Notes under the pieces: generated by a model
Databases searched by the model: none
What the model saw: only the letters and a program-made list of their open reading frames with translations
What the model was told of the DNA's origin: nothing
Made by a program: the position numbers and the translations under genes
In this document: positions 52,907 to 59,075 of the stretch, piece after piece
Layout of the letters: each line of letters opens with the position of its first letter
How positions within the stretch are numbered: position 1 is the first letter of the stretch
From: a virus
Virus record (IMG/VR): IMGVR_UViG_3300034198_011610
Span: 1-59,117 of that record
Direction: 5' to 3' (one strand)
DNA: 59,117 nt

Positions 52907-53563
52907 TTAAAAATTATAGATTTTAGTTTCTTTTCGGCATTTTATCTGCCAATCTTGATTATTTAATGGCTGAAGTCCAAAGGTTAATTTGCTATCAATT
53001 TTCTTTAGTACTAATCCTTCGTACAGGTCTGTTTTAATAATGTCAAAATACAATTCCTCAAAGTTGTTCATATATGTTGGGGCTTTGTATATTCCAGAAA
53101 ATTCAGTACAGCATAAATGGTCGTATATCTCTACATTATTGCTGGTTACTATTGCTCGGTTGCAGGGGTATATTTGCTCTAATAAAGTCAATCTATCTAA
53201 TAACGATTTGCCAATTAGGTATTCCCCGTTCCAAACTAATATATCCCATATAACAAACTTATCCTTTTCCTTTATTCCATTTTCCCCTAACTTCCCTTTG
53301 TTAAGGTATTCTCCAGAATATACAAACCAATTACCTGTCTTGGATAGGTTTCTAAAATCAATCTTATCCGATACATTGGATAGTAACTGATTATGCCTAT
53401 TAAATACCTTTAGTTCCCGTCCATTAGTAAATACAATACAACAGCTCCCATTGTATTTTGGTTGGGCAATATATTCTCCGTTATCGTATTTAGATAATGA
53501 TTTTGACGGGGTTTTTACTTCTGGTCTTGGCGGGTATAAATACTTAAATTCGTTGTACTTCAT
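52907..53563 (-). CDS. ATP-dependent ligase-like nucleotidyltransferase
   Basis: 218 residues. Ligase motifs in order: I K36-Y-N-G39 in AQPKYNGS (lysine that takes AMP), III YSGEYL 82-87, IIIa KFVIWDILV 102-110, IV YEGLVLKK 181-188, V WQIKCRK 205-211. Only the adenylation domain is present; no OB-fold follows, so it is a minimal DNA or RNA ligase. It could repair nicked tRNA or seal DNA ends after host defence. Surrounded by small genes in the early array. Confidence 0.8.
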   Translation of the reverse strand: MKYNEFKYLYPPRPEVKTPSKSLSKYDNGEYIAQPKYNGSCCIVFTNGRELKVFNRHNQLLSNVSDKIDFRNLSKTGNWFVYSGEYLNKGKLGENGIKEKDKFVIWDILVWNGEYLIGKSLLDRLTLLEQIYPCNRAIVTSNNVEIYDHLCCTEFSGIYKAPTYMNNFEELYFDIIKTDLYEGLVLKKIDSKLTFGLQPLNNQDWQIKCRKETKIYNF

Positions 53564-53569
53564 AATTAT

Positions 53570-53743
53570 TTAGTTTGAATAATCAATTACATTTTCTTTG
53601 TTAAAATTATTTTCCCGCACGATAATATCTAAATGGTCGCAATATTCTCTGCATATTGTACACATATAAAATGTATCGGCATTGGGAGTTTCCATTGTTT
53701 CAATTTTTGCTGTTTCGCAACAATTACAAAAAATATATTTCAT
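53570..53743 (-). CDS. Small zinc-ribbon protein
   Basis: 57 residues from ATG 53743 to TAA 53570. Cys residues placed as CNCC (6-9) and CTIC-x4-C (28-36), suited to a zinc ribbon or knuckle. Acidic and Asn-rich end. Overlaps the end of the next upstream gene without a gap. Confidence 0.5.
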   Translation of the reverse strand: MKYIFCNCCETAKIETMETPNADTFYMCTICREYCDHLDIIVRENNFNKENVIDYSN

Positions 53744-53747
53744 TTGA

Positions 53748-54338
53748 TTATTTTTTAAGGGAACAAATAGGGTTAATTAGCTCAAATACTTCGTCTGGGT
53801 TGTTGTATTGCAATAACCTGTCTATACTTCCCTTTGTTACTGAAAATGTTTTCTCCCCTGTAATTAAATTAGCTTTATCCTCGTCCTCTATTTCTTGGCA
53901 ATTCATAATTAAATTAGACAATACTTCCCCGTACTTATCAACTAATTCTGTATTGAATTTAAACACTACATTTTCAGTCAATAGGTTATCGTAATTCCTC
54001 AATAATTCTGCTTTGCTTTCATCAACTATGGTGTATTTGTCCATACATATAAACATACAGGTAGCTCCCGTTTCGTCTTGTATCTTAAAATTGTCTGGAG
54101 TGCTTTTAATAGCTTTGTATTCCTTTAGAAACAATTCTTTTCCCTTTACCTTAATATCTCCCTCAATCATCTTTATTTCGCCTGTTAATGCGTCTATCTG
54201 GGCTTTTAATTCAGCGAATTGTTTAATCTTGTTTGATAGTTCTTCGGCTTTGATAATTTTCTTCTCTGGTTTCTTTGCGGTTTCCTTTACTTTGGTTGAT
54301 GTGGCGAATAGGTTTGCGCCTTTTTGTAAGTTAATCAT
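53748..54338 (-). CDS. Coiled-coil hypothetical protein, 196 aa
   Basis: Basic first part KVKETAKKPEKKIIKAEELS, coiled coil KQFAELKAQIDALTGEIKMI (about 39-58), then a globular C-terminus ending in NPICSLKK. Similar proteins exist in Bacteroidetes phages and plasmids near recombination genes, without a firm role. First gene after promoter P4, so expressed strongly. Confidence 0.6.
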   Translation of the reverse strand: MINLQKGANLFATSTKVKETAKKPEKKIIKAEELSNKIKQFAELKAQIDALTGEIKMIEGDIKVKGKELFLKEYKAIKSTPDNFKIQDETGATCMFICMDKYTIVDESKAELLRNYDNLLTENVVFKFNTELVDKYGEVLSNLIMNCQEIEDEDKANLITGEKTFSVTKGSIDRLLQYNNPDEVFELINPICSLKK

Positions 54339-54372
54339 TGTAGTTGTTTTTAGTTTTTAAAATAGTGTTGTG

Positions 54373-54401
54373 CAAATATAATAACTTTTGACTAATAAAA
54401 A
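54373..54401 (-). promoter_or_regulatory. Early promoter P4
   Basis: On the minus strand TATATTTG (54380-54373) matches TAnnTTTG, preceded by the same AGTCAAAAGTTATTA sequence seen at P1 and P3. The -33 element is not a clean TTTG. ATG of the 196-residue gene is 35 bp away. Confidence 0.6.
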
Positions 54402-54420
54402 AATAATTTTCAAAATAATT

Positions 54421-54714
54421 TTATAGTCCATTAGCATTGTATTCTTTTTCTCCGTTATGGGCTATTAATTTGGTTTCATCATCATCATAATATAGCTCTC
54501 TGGTTGCGTATAGTCCGTTTCCCTCTGGATATATATCCTCTATTGTATCGTATTCAAATTCTTGCTCCACGAATGTATCTTCGTTATTGTTGTCAAAATC
54601 TTCCAGCATTATTTTTATTGCCTGTTCTTTGCTTTCTGCTTCAATAATGTGTATTTCTTTTATCCACATTGTTACTTTTTGAGATACAAAAAATTGATAA
54701 TCTTGCTTTTTCAT
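54421..54714 (-). CDS. Acidic hypothetical protein
   Basis: 97 residues. Starts MKKQDYQFFVSQKVTMWIKE, then AESKEQAIKIMLEDFDNNNE and a Glu/Asp-rich stretch. The leader CTAAACACA stands directly before ATG. It reads like a small domain around a helix with acidic tail; unknown function. Confidence 0.55.
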   Translation of the reverse strand: MKKQDYQFFVSQKVTMWIKEIHIIEAESKEQAIKIMLEDFDNNNEDTFVEQEFEYDTIEDIYPEGNGLYATRELYYDDDETKLIAHNGEKEYNANGL

Positions 54715-54725
54715 TGTGTTTAGTT

Positions 54726-54977
54726 TTAAAGTGTTATGGATATATTTTTTGTAAATTCTTGATATTGTTCAAATATCTGGTCGTGCATATCTAATTTAGT
54801 TTCCAATTCCCATTGATACCAATCGTCCCTTAATTCGTCCATAATGTCCTCAAATTCATCATTGTTAAATTGATATAAATAATCTGGGGTTAATTGATGT
54901 ATTGAATTAATTGCTGGTATTGGTAATGATGTGTACCAATCGTGTAAATATTGGTTTAGCTTTTCGGTCAAATTCAT
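54726..54977 (-). CDS. Acidic hypothetical protein
   Basis: 83 residues. Helical and aromatic (LNQYLHDWYTSLPIP; DIMDELRDDWYQWELETKLD). Preceded by a perfect CTAAACACAATG leader. Unknown. Confidence 0.55.
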   Translation of the reverse strand: MNLTEKLNQYLHDWYTSLPIPAINSIHQLTPDYLYQFNNDEFEDIMDELRDDWYQWELETKLDMHDQIFEQYQEFTKNISITL

Positions 54978-54995
54978 TGTGTTTAGTTTTTAATG

Positions 54996-55235
54996 TTAGT
55001 CAATTAGTTTTATTTCTGTTGGGCAATAATATGCGTCTTCGTCTTCTTCGTTATGGTCTTCCATAATGTAATTAGGTAGTTCACTGCACCCGTCCAATAA
55101 TTCTCTAATGCTGGTCTTCGCTTTCCCGTCCGTTCTTAATTCGCTGATAATGTTTTTAGCAAATATTAAATAGTCGTCTGGCTCGGTAAAATACCAATCC
55201 AGAAACCTTTGCTTTTTTAGTTTTACTCTGCTCAT
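54996..55235 (-). CDS. Hypothetical protein
   Basis: 79 residues. Basic start (MSRVKLKKQRFLDWYF), acidic end (EDHNEEDEDAYYCP). No family recognised; leader differs from the consensus. Confidence 0.5.
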   Translation of the reverse strand: MSRVKLKKQRFLDWYFTEPDDYLIFAKNIISELRTDGKAKTSIRELLDGCSELPNYIMEDHNEEDEDAYYCPTEIKLID

Positions 55236-55237
55236 TG

Positions 55238-55540
55238 TTAGTTTGATTTAAAATTTAAGAATAGGTTTGTGTTTTCTTGAAAGTTTAATAAATTTTGATA
55301 GTGGTCTTCAAATTCCAATATTTCAAAAGTATCGTAATCGGAATTGACAAGCATATAATTTACCCAATCTTCAAATTCATATATTTCTTCTGCGCTATGG
55401 GTATAATTTTCTAATTCGTGCATTTTTTGAACAAAAAAATCTTTCATTTGGTCTATGTCTAATATTATTTTCCCGTTCTCGTTTATATGGTAATAAACGG
55501 GAATAGATAAATTGTGAGGCATTGTTAATTTATTTTTCAT
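55238..55540 (-). CDS. Hypothetical protein
   Basis: 100 residues. MKNKLTMPHNLSIPVYYHIN, helical middle (FFVQKMHELENYTHSAEEIY) and Asn/Phe-rich end. Leader AACACAATG. Unknown. Confidence 0.5.
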   Translation of the reverse strand: MKNKLTMPHNLSIPVYYHINENGKIILDIDQMKDFFVQKMHELENYTHSAEEIYEFEDWVNYMLVNSDYDTFEILEFEDHYQNLLNFQENTNLFLNFKSN

Positions 55541-55544
55541 TGTG

Positions 55545-55715
55545 TTATTGTTTAATTAGTACAAAAATGTTGTTATTTAATTTTATCATCTTATTTTCCT
55601 CTAATTCCCGTACAATATAATTGAATTGATTTACTGTCATATCGCTATTAATGGCGTATTCAATCGCTTGTTCTAAATTGTCGGCTATTAGTACTTTGTT
55701 TGTTTCTGGTATCAT
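55545..55715 (-). CDS. Small hypothetical protein, 56 aa
   Basis: ATG 55715 to TAA 55545. VLIADNLEQAIEYAINS, VNQFNYIVRELEENKMIKL. Helix-turn-helix-like spacing but no strong match. Leader CACTAAACAATG. Unknown. Confidence 0.45.
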   Translation of the reverse strand: MIPETNKVLIADNLEQAIEYAINSDMTVNQFNYIVRELEENKMIKLNNNIFVLIKQ

Positions 55716-55725
55716 TGTTTAGTGT

Positions 55726-55929
55726 TTAAAGGTTATCAATTTGCCAATTCTCTATGGTTGCAAAGATTTCTATTTCTTCGGCTTGGGTATCTATTCCCCA
55801 GATTTCAATGTGCCTCAATTCTTCATCATATTCTTCGCATTCTGCGTTTATTGGGTTAGCCCTTACAGTTACTTTGGCGTCTTGGTTAGGGTGTTTTTGT
55901 AGTTCTTCAATTAATTCTTTGATTGTCAT
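55726..55929 (-). CDS. Small hypothetical protein
   Basis: 67 residues. MTIKELIEELQKHPNQDAKV then beta strands with acidic loops (ECEEYDEELRHIEIWG). The 'ELIEELQKHP.Q..V' start is a common pattern of small phage proteins, role unknown. Confidence 0.55.
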   Translation of the reverse strand: MTIKELIEELQKHPNQDAKVTVRANPINAECEEYDEELRHIEIWGIDTQAEEIEIFATIENWQIDNL

Positions 55930-55955
55930 TTTAGTAGGTTTTTAGGTTTTTAAAT

Positions 55956-55980
55956 GGACGGGAAAATAATTCTCCCGTCC
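55956..55980 (-). other. GGACGGGA hairpin H1
   Basis: GGACGGGA (55956-55963) with TCCCGTCC (55973-55980), loop of 9. It lies 11 bp downstream of the stop of the 73-residue gene. On the minus strand no run of T follows, so it is not a usual terminator. Same stem as H2-H4. Confidence 0.6.
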
Positions 55981-55990
55981 TTATTTGTTT

Positions 55991-56212
55991 TCAATCTTGC
56001 CATATCAATAGGGAATTTTTTTCCTTAATTCTTCCCGCTTGTTTGAATACGTCTATTATACTTTCGTATTGGTTTAAAGTACAGCCATGAGCCATTAATG
56101 ATGCGTAAAGTGTTCCCGCTGGCGTCTCTTTGTTTTCCCTTAATATATCCCCTATTGCTTTAAACAATTTAATAGTGAATAGCTTTTTTTGTTCTGGCGT
56201 TTGTAGTTCCAT
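55991..56212 (-). CDS. Small hypothetical protein
   Basis: 73 residues. MELQTPEQKKLFTIKLFKAI, then TLYASLMAHGCTLNQYESII and FKQAGRIKEKNSLL. Wholly helical; might be a winged helix. Hairpin H1 follows its stop. Confidence 0.55.
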   Translation of the reverse strand: MELQTPEQKKLFTIKLFKAIGDILRENKETPAGTLYASLMAHGCTLNQYESIIDVFKQAGRIKEKNSLLIWQD

Positions 56213-56238
56213 TGTGTTACATTTTAAAGGTTATTAAA

Positions 56239-56379
56239 TTAATATGGGCGGTTGATTCTTTTTACCATCTTCCCCCAACTTTCCCGTCCATTACATCCGT
56301 ATCCATTACGGGTTGAACAGGATGAAAAAATAAGGGCTAATAAAATAACTGCGGTAATTGTTTGTAGTGTCTTTTTCAT
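56239..56379 (-). CDS. 46-residue lipoprotein
   Basis: ATG 56379 to TAA 56239. Signal MKKTLQTITAVILLALIF, lipobox FSSC with lipidated C21, then STRNGYGCNGRESWGKMVKR. Probably anchored in an envelope membrane. Short lipoproteins in phages often cause superinfection exclusion or adapt the envelope, an inference here. First gene after promoter P3. Confidence 0.6.
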   Translation of the reverse strand: MKKTLQTITAVILLALIFSSCSTRNGYGCNGRESWGKMVKRINRPY

Positions 56380-56411
56380 TTTGTTTGGTTTTTAGTGTTA
56401 AATAATTAATG

Positions 56412-56440
56412 TAAAGATAATAACTATTGACTGATAATAA
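56412..56440 (-). promoter_or_regulatory. Early promoter P3
   Basis: TATCTTTA (56419-56412, minus strand) is one base from TAnnTTTG, preceded by the shared AGTCAATAGTTATTA. No clear TTTG at -33. ATG of the lipoprotein is 33 bp away. Confidence 0.55.
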
Positions 56441-56470
56441 AAATAAATTGTGTTAAAATTTTCTTAATAT

Positions 56471-56497
56471 GGGACGGGATTTTTTGCTTCCCGTCCC
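56471..56497 (-). other. GGGACGGG hairpin H2
   Basis: GGGACGGGA (56471-56479) with TCCCGTCCC (56489-56497), loop of 9, located 9 bp after the stop of the 207-residue gene and upstream of promoter P3. No T run on the minus strand after the stem. Confidence 0.7.
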
Positions 56498-56505
56498 TAT
56501 TGTTT

Positions 56506-57129
56506 TTAAATGTTGTTAACGTAACTATTGAAATAGTCGGGCGTTTCGTGTCCGTATGATTTTACAAACATTGGGGCGTATGTCTCCAGATATTCTTTTT
56601 TGATGTCGTCAAAGTTTAGCCCGCTTTTATTTATTAGTTTAAATAGGTCGCTGAATGTTGACGAAGCGTTACCAATATATCCAGCGTCCGTCATTGTTTT
56701 GGCTTGCTCGTACTTGAATTTTATTTGTTCCCGTACTTGCGTCAATGTACAATAGTAATTATCTCGCAGTTTTATTATTGTGTAGTCCTCTGGGTTGTCG
56801 TTTGATTCCAGATTGTTTTTGATATTATCATTTAGCCAATTTTCAAAGCTATTTGAGGAAATTAATACTATTGTGTCTTTGTCATATGGTATAGAATAAC
56901 AAGAAATTTTTTTGTTATAGTTATCTATTTCGTAGTAATATTCTGCCCGTCCGTCAAAAATACTATTGGTTGGCTCAATTCTTTCCATTCCCCGTATTAC
57001 TGAAAATAGTTCTAAATTGTTGCATTTTTCAATAGTTTTTATTAGCTGGTATGCCGTCCCGCTTGGGTAATTGTCCCAATGATTGTATAAAAGTGTTCCG
57101 TTTACTTTGTACGTTCCTCTGGTAGCCAT
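56506..57129 (-). CDS. Hypothetical protein, 207 aa (MATRGTYKV type)
   Basis: The N-terminus MATRGTYKVNGTLLYNHWDN with YPSGTAY is a start shared by proteins known in Bacteroidetes phages and mobile elements, without a clear function. The protein is acidic and aromatic in its second half (DAGYIGNASSTFSDLFKLIN). Its ATG has an A-rich leader and it is flanked by H3 and H2. Confidence 0.6.
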   Translation of the reverse strand: MATRGTYKVNGTLLYNHWDNYPSGTAYQLIKTIEKCNNLELFSVIRGMERIEPTNSIFDGRAEYYYEIDNYNKKISCYSIPYDKDTIVLISSNSFENWLNDNIKNNLESNDNPEDYTIIKLRDNYYCTLTQVREQIKFKYEQAKTMTDAGYIGNASSTFSDLFKLINKSGLNFDDIKKEYLETYAPMFVKSYGHETPDYFNSYVNNI

Positions 57130-57157
57130 AATTTTAAGTTTTTAAGTGTTTAGAATT

Positions 57158-57185
57158 GGGACGGGGTTTTTTATCTTCCCGTCCC
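57158..57185 (-). other. GGGACGGG hairpin H3
   Basis: GGGACGGG (57158-57165) with CCCGTCCC (57178-57185), loop of 12 with a T run. Lies 21 bp after the stop of the ArdC-like gene and just before the leader of the 207-residue gene. Confidence 0.65.
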
Positions 57186-57206
57186 TGTTATTGATTTGTG
57201 TTTGTT

Positions 57207-57503
57207 TTATTGTACTTGTAGCTCGTTGAATAGGTAACACGTTCCAAAATATTTGTTTTCTGCTGGCGTTGTTTCCTTCCCTTTCTCCGCTTTAATTACT
57301 CCAATGGGACGGGAAAATACAGGGTAGCCCCGTTCTCCCTTCTTAACTATCTTTCCCGTTTCTTTCCATTGCTTAAACGTCTTGAATGTTGTTGCTCCTG
57401 TTTCTGCTTTGTATTGTATCAATAAAATATCATTCATTGACAAAGTTTCTGTAATTAAGTGGCGGAGCTGGTAACTAATTTCTTTAATGTTTCTTTTTTC
57501 CAT
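57207..57503 (-). CDS. ArdC N-terminal-like (ssDNA-binding antirestriction) domain protein
   Basis: 98 residues. ATTFKTFKQWKETGKIVKKG (about 36-55) and ERGYPVFSRPI, followed after a linker by YFGTCYLFNELQV, match the ArdC N-terminal domain that binds single-stranded DNA and guards it from restriction in plasmids and phages. The C-terminal metalloprotease-like part of full ArdC is missing. First gene after P2, consistent with immediate action on entry. Confidence 0.7.
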   Translation of the reverse strand: MEKRNIKEISYQLRHLITETLSMNDILLIQYKAETGATTFKTFKQWKETGKIVKKGERGYPVFSRPIGVIKAEKGKETTPAENKYFGTCYLFNELQVQ

Positions 57504-57535
57504 TGTTTAAAGTTTTTAGTGTTAATTAATTAGTA

Positions 57536-57567
57536 CAAAGATAATAATCTTTAACCAATATAACAAA
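57536..57567 (-). promoter_or_regulatory. Early promoter P2
   Basis: On the minus strand TTTG (57567-57564), 20-bp gap, TATCTTTG (57543-57536): full consensus match. The ATG of the ArdC-like gene is 33 bp away. Aligned with P1, P3 and P4. Confidence 0.75.
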
Positions 57568-57588
57568 ATAAAGGTTGTTAATTTTTTG

Positions 57589-57852
57589 TTAATCTAATTT
57601 TAAGTATTGCTTATATTCGTTCCCGTTCTTTGAAATTCTGTTAATAAAATACTTCCCGTTTATACTTACAAAAATAGGGTAGGTTTGCCCGTCTGCCGTT
57701 GTGTAGGTTTGCCCTGTCTTTGTTGCTCCTGTTCCCGTTCTGGTCTGCTTTACTTGTACATAATTACCTGTACTATCCTTAACTATCTTTTGAGCATATC
57801 CGCCAAAAATAGCCGTAAAAATTACTAATGTGGTTAAAATTACTTTTTTCAT
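57589..57852 (-). CDS. Small exported protein
   Basis: 87 residues. Signal peptide MKKVILTTLVIFTAIFGGYA with cleavage about A20. The mature part is Thr/Gly-rich and beta (TYTTADGQTYPIFVSINGKY). It should be in the periplasm or outside. Second exported protein of the array. Confidence 0.6.
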   Translation of the reverse strand: MKKVILTTLVIFTAIFGGYAQKIVKDSTGNYVQVKQTRTGTGATKTGQTYTTADGQTYPIFVSINGKYFINRISKNGNEYKQYLKLD

Positions 57853-57885
57853 TGTTTTAGTGTTTAAATGTTTAAAGATTGATTT

Positions 57886-58107
57886 TTATTTGCTTTCTGG
57901 GTATTTGCTATGTGTTTTTCCTATATGGTGGTAAATTCCGTTATTTACTTTGGGGTGTGTTGTTTCATAATTTGAGCGCGTCCCGTCACTTATTACGGTG
58001 CTAAATAAATGATTTATATTTAAGGCGTTGCGGTGTTGTCGTTCATTTATTCGCTGGTGTATGTTTAATGTAAAATATTTTTGGTAAAGTGTTTTTCTGT
58101 TTATCAT
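57886..58107 (-). CDS. Small basic hypothetical protein
   Basis: 73 residues with many His, Arg and Asn (NIHQRINERQHRNALNINHL). Basic, possibly nucleic-acid binding; no motif. Confidence 0.45.
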   Translation of the reverse strand: MINRKTLYQKYFTLNIHQRINERQHRNALNINHLFSTVISDGTRSNYETTHPKVNNGIYHHIGKTHSKYPESK

Positions 58108-58119
58108 TGTTTTACGTTT

Positions 58120-58326
58120 TTATTGTTCAATATATGTTCCTATTGGATAAAATGAAATAGTGCAAAAATTATCTTCGGCGTAAATTTCTGCCTGTCTTTT
58201 GTTTGGGGTGCAAAGTGTCGGGTTTTGCTCGCAGTCAATACATAAATAAAGGGGCTTTGTCTTGTTTATTATTTCCATTCTTGAGGGTGTTTTTTCTGGT
58301 TGTCTCCATTCATAAATATTTGTCAT
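58120..58326 (-). CDS. Small Cys-containing hypothetical protein
   Basis: 68 residues. LYLCIDCEQNPTLCTPNKRQ contains three Cys in a knuckle-like pattern; the rest has alpha/beta character (IYAEDNFCTISFYPIG). Unknown. Confidence 0.5.
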   Translation of the reverse strand: MTNIYEWRQPEKTPSRMEIINKTKPLYLCIDCEQNPTLCTPNKRQAEIYAEDNFCTISFYPIGTYIEQ

Positions 58327-58337
58327 TTTTTAAATTT

Positions 58338-58421
58338 TTAAAGGTTATGAAATAAAAAAATAAAGTACCAAAAAATAAGGTTTGCAAAAATGATGATTGC
58401 AAGTGTCGTGCGTTTTTTCAT
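58338..58421 (-). CDS. 27-residue membrane peptide
   Basis: ATG 58421 to TAA 58338. A basic start MKKRTT then one membrane span LAIIIFANLIFWYFIFLF. The leader AGCACAATG precedes it. Short but with the proper leader, so plausible. Confidence 0.45.
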   Translation of the reverse strand: MKKRTTLAIIIFANLIFWYFIFLFHNL

Positions 58422-58447
58422 TGTGCTTTGTTTTGAGGTTTAAAGGT

Positions 58448-58465
58448 GGGACGGTTTCCCGTCCC
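58448..58465 (-). other. GGGACGG hairpin H4
   Basis: GGGACGG (58448-58454), loop TTTC, CCGTCCC (58459-58465). Lies 10 bp beyond the stop of the 152-residue gene. Same arm sequence as H1-H3. Confidence 0.6.
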
Positions 58466-58475
58466 TTTGTCTTGA

Positions 58476-58934
58476 TTAGTTAAAATAGTTTTTTGCTGTT
58501 CTTCTGGTTACGTGCTTGCGTACTTCTTTGCGTATCTCGTCCCCTGTGTTATATCTTGTCGTCCCGTCCTCGTTCTTCTGATTTGCATATTCTCTCCAGA
58601 TAATTGACTTTAACACTCTATTACACGCGGGGCGGTATTCAGTTGGGAAATATTGTCCTGTTATGTATTTTAACTTCCCGTCCTCAAATGTTAGGCGGTC
58701 GCTTGATGTAGTTAAATAGTCGGCAATTTTCTGGTTTAGGTTGTCAACTTTCCAACGTGCAAAGTTTAATAGGTCGCAAAAGTCGTGAAGGTCTTTTGTA
58801 ATTTCTCGGCTCTCGGCTCGGTATATTCTGCGGTCTCCGTAGTCGGCAAAACATAAGGCGGGGCGCTGGTGTGCAAATTTACAAAGCATTTCCAAAAAAT
58901 TAATTTCGTGCGGGGTTGTGGTTGTTGTGTTCAT
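58476..58934 (-). CDS. First early gene of the leftward array, hypothetical, 152 aa
   Basis: Thr-rich start (MNTTTTTPHEINFLEML), helical rest with many Arg (FADYGDRRIYRAESREITKD) and a basic C-terminus (RKEVRKHVTRRTAKNYFN). Nearest gene to promoter P1, so probably one of the first transcripts. No family recognised; the basic nature would suit nucleic-acid binding. Confidence 0.6.
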   Translation of the reverse strand: MNTTTTTPHEINFLEMLCKFAHQRPALCFADYGDRRIYRAESREITKDLHDFCDLLNFARWKVDNLNQKIADYLTTSSDRLTFEDGKLKYITGQYFPTEYRPACNRVLKSIIWREYANQKNEDGTTRYNTGDEIRKEVRKHVTRRTAKNYFN

Positions 58935-58972
58935 TGTTATTTGTTTTTAGTGTTATTAATTAATTGATGATA

Positions 58973-59005
58973 CAAAGATAATAACTATTGACCTATACTT
59001 CCAAA
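58973..59005 (-). promoter_or_regulatory. Early promoter P1
   Basis: On the minus strand TTTG (59005-59002), 21-bp gap, TATCTTTG (58980-58973): full match to the Bacteroidetes consensus. The ATG of the 152-residue gene is 39 bp away. The spacer shares GTCAATAGTTATTA with P3. Confidence 0.75.
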
Positions 59006-59048
59006 TATTTTTTTCCCTTTAACAAAACTTTAACATTTCCCCAATATC

Positions 59049-59075
59049 TTTAGCAATACTAATACATTTAGCAAT
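59049..59075. repeat. 9-bp direct repeat upstream of P1
   Basis: TTTAGCAAT at 59049-59057 and again at 59067-59075, 18 bp apart (close to two helix turns). It lies about 45 bp upstream of the -33 box of P1 and may be an activator or repressor site. The rest of 58935-59117 holds no open frame. Confidence 0.45.
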
